A DNA stretch of 52,250 bases from contig NZ_JAPDOD010000061.1 in the NCBI RefSeq assembly GCF_027587205.1, positions 1 to 52,250 of the forward strand, written 5' to 3'. This document shows, piece by piece, positions 51,091-52,250 of the stretch. The first letter of the stretch is position 1, and the number at the start of each line of letters is the position of its first letter. A program made the position numbers and the translations under genes. The stretch is from Solirubrobacter ginsenosidimutans. GTDB taxonomy: Bacteria; Actinomycetota; Thermoleophilia; Solirubrobacterales; Solirubrobacteraceae. Below the pieces are notes generated by a model. It had not been told where the DNA came from and made no database searches. It saw only the letters and a list, made by a program, of their open reading frames with translations.

Positions 51091-51582
51091 TCACCCACCC
51101 TCGAACCCGAACTCGCCGCTCGCGCCGCGCTGCGGCGCCGCGATGGCCGGCGGGGGCGGGGGCGGGGGCGGCGCGGCCGGCGGGCCGGCGGGCGACGTCG
51201 CCTCGTCGCGCGAGCCGGCCCGCTCCGGTTTCGCGCCGTCGCGCGTCTTCGCCCCGCGTGACCTCGTCGGCCGACCACGCGATCTGGCCCGGCGATGACC
51301 TTTGGCCCGGCGCTGCGCCTTGGCTCCGCGGCGTCCCTTCGCCCCGCCGCCCGACTTCGTGCCGGTCCGAGACTTCGGCCCACCTCGCGTCTTGGCGGCT
51401 CCCCCCTTCTCGGCGGCGGGCGGGCCCTGGTCACTCACCAACGGACGGGCCGTGTCCGGGGGTAGCGACGGGGCGGTGGCGGTGACGAGCGGCCAGACGA
51501 CGACGGCGGCCAGGGCGGTCAGTACAGCCACGGCGAGGGACACATTGCCCCATCGAATTCGCCGCAGGACGTCGCGCCGCAT
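51091..51582 (-). CDS. Membrane-anchored basic, low-complexity protein
   Basis: Not a family I can name. The protein of about 163 residues has an Arg-rich head (MRRDVLRRIRWGN), one membrane helix (about 15-34), an Arg/Lys/Ala/Gly-rich stretch with many RGAK and KSRTG-like repeats, a run of about 10 Pro, and an end reading SGEFGFEGG. The ATG at 51582 is preferred; a GTG at 51597 is possible. Basic charge outside the membrane would suit contact with teichoic or nucleic acids. It is convergent with otsA, 9 bp away, and divergent from rpsF. Confidence 0.6.
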   Translation of the reverse strand: MRRDVLRRIRWGNVSLAVAVLTALAAVVVWPLVTATAPSLPPDTARPLVSDQGPPAAEKGGAAKTRGGPKSRTGTKSGGGAKGRRGAKAQRRAKGHRRARSRGRPTRSRGAKTRDGAKPERAGSRDEATSPAGPPAAPPPPPPPPAIAAPQRGASGEFGFEGG

Positions 51583-51641
51583 GCTCTTGATAGGCACGCA
51601 GGCGGGCGGGTTCGCCCCACGTTGCTACCGTGAGGACCGCA

Positions 51642-52019
51642 ATGGCGAGCGGACAGCACATCTACGACCTCACGCTGCTTCTCGACCCGGCTGTTGAAGC
51701 CGAGCGTCGTGAACAGATCGTGGCGGACATCGCGGACCTTATCGATCGCACCGGCGAATTCATCGGACGGCACGACTGGGGTTCCCGTCAGACCGCCTAT
51801 GAGGTGCGTAAGAAGGCCGAAGCGGACTACCACCTCATCCAGTTCCGGGGTGAGAACGAGCTCCTCGAGCAGCTCGACCACAATCTCAAGATCACGGACG
51901 GCGTCCTGCGTCACCGGATCATCAAGCTGCGGCCGGGCACGCCCGATCCGCCGGACCTGCGCCCCTCGGCGACGCCCACCACGGCGCCTCCTGCCGAGCC
52001 GGTTCCTGCCGAGCTCTAG
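51642..52019 (+). CDS. rpsF: 30S ribosomal protein S6
   Basis: The 125-residue protein is bS6: HIYDLTLLLDPAVEAERR, ADLIDRTGEFIGRHDWGSRQTAYEVRKKAEADYHLIQF, and LDHNLKITDGVLRHRIIK. A Pro/Thr/Ala-rich tail of about 25 residues follows. GAGGA lies 5 bp ahead of the ATG and TACCGT lies 10 bp ahead. Unusually, a strong terminator follows at once, so it is separated from the ssb, rpsR and rplI genes that normally come next (these may lie beyond the window). Confidence 0.96.
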   Translation: MASGQHIYDLTLLLDPAVEAERREQIVADIADLIDRTGEFIGRHDWGSRQTAYEVRKKAEADYHLIQFRGENELLEQLDHNLKITDGVLRHRIIKLRPGTPDPPDLRPSATPTTAPPAEPVPAEL

Positions 52020-52042
52020 TTAGTCCCGCTGGTTTCACTTTC

Positions 52043-52074
52043 GCGCGCGTCCTTTGGGCGCGCGCTTTGTGTTT
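52043..52074 (+). terminator. Rho-independent terminator of rpsF
   Basis: GCGCGCG pairs with CGCGCGC; three further pairs close a small loop, giving a stem of about 10 bp ending at 52065. TTTGTGTTT follows, the clearest T tract in the window. Confidence 0.88.
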
Positions 52075-52250
52075 AAGGGACGAACGTCAACTGCGCCGGG
52101 TGGGGGAGGGGGAGTGGCGCACCCTCCGGGACTGACTCGCCGCCGTCCGCCGCTCGGCGCGGCTCTGTTTGCCCGAAATCTCGCGCTGGGATACCGACAG
52201 TTACGGGCGTGGGCTGGTCAGTGTGTCCCGCACTCGCGGTTGTCCCGGTC
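52075..52250. other. Gene-free right edge
   Basis: After the rpsF terminator I see no convincing open frame, RNA gene or repeat up to the window end. A G-rich run (GGGTGGGGGAGGGGG) is near 52100. It may be the promoter region of the next gene. Confidence 0.5.

Overview
The window is a high-GC actinobacterial chromosome segment. The gene repertoire (CcmA-D next to hemA/hemC, a CobA-HemD fusion, a class E-type sortase, class-C WWD cytochrome assembly, many NAD(P)-dependent SDR enzymes), the very GC-rich third codon positions and the frequent ATGA/GTGA gene overlaps suggest Thermoleophilia, most likely Solirubrobacterales. That placement is an inference; no rRNA gene is present. Genes are tightly packed and no gap longer than about 235 bp is gene-free. 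Many genes have a TANNNT box only 6-8 nt before the start codon, pointing to widespread leaderless mRNAs.

Layout. 176-2742 (minus): a GntR regulator, a DapA-family enzyme and a proline racemase/hydroxyproline epimerase form a small catabolic operon, probably for hydroxyproline. A perfect 7+7 inverted repeat separates it from a divergent orphan oligopeptide permease (2800-3762). 3766-6761 (minus): a two-gene candidate defence system, a small TIR protein with an intact catalytic Glu followed by a NACHT NTPase whose own N-terminal TIR-like domain seems to have lost that Glu. 6802-7587: DUF2236 oxygenase. 7613-16241 (plus): one long co-oriented block for tetrapyrroles and cytochrome c maturation: precorrin-2 dehydrogenase, MogA-like protein, CcmA, B, C, D, HemA, HemC, CobA-HemD, BirA and an SDR. 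A strong bidirectional hairpin ends it. 16286-23329 (minus): secreted M14 carboxypeptidase, SDR, and a very large DEAH helicase with a histone-H1-like tail of about 600 residues.

23516-25481 (plus): TlpA-like thioredoxin, GalT-like protein, Dtd. 25689-29023: unknown protein, ClpP (minus), a SRPBCC/ArsR pair behind two tandem operators, an SDR and a Clp-N/HTH protein. 29222-33324 (minus): a DppCBDF peptide importer without a binding protein. 33430-33501: tRNA-Arg(CCT). 33518-39631: YwqG/DUF1963 protein, PyrE, a GCS2 ligase, L,D-transpeptidase, CPBP protease, HAD hydrolase, MscS. 39648-43334: class A PBP, cold-shock protein, IF-1, ThiL. 43356-46215 (minus): M28-like membrane protein, sortase, FlgM-like protein. 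46238-51081 (plus): OmpR-type regulator, sensor kinase, HtrA lipoprotein, trehalose-phosphate synthase. 51091-52019: a membrane-anchored basic protein (minus) and ribosomal protein S6, followed by a strong terminator.

Working together: the 7.6-16.2 kb block couples making siroheme and heme with moving heme for cytochrome c assembly, and the TlpA-like protein at 23.5 kb could supply the thiol-reduction step. The 36-51 kb half is dominated by envelope functions (PBP, L,D-transpeptidase, sortase, MscS, HtrA with a two-component system). A 70-bp sequence occurs twice (95-164 and 29145-29214), each time just beyond the 3' end of a leftward operon; it is the only dispersed repeat seen. No IS element, prophage, integrase or CRISPR array was found.
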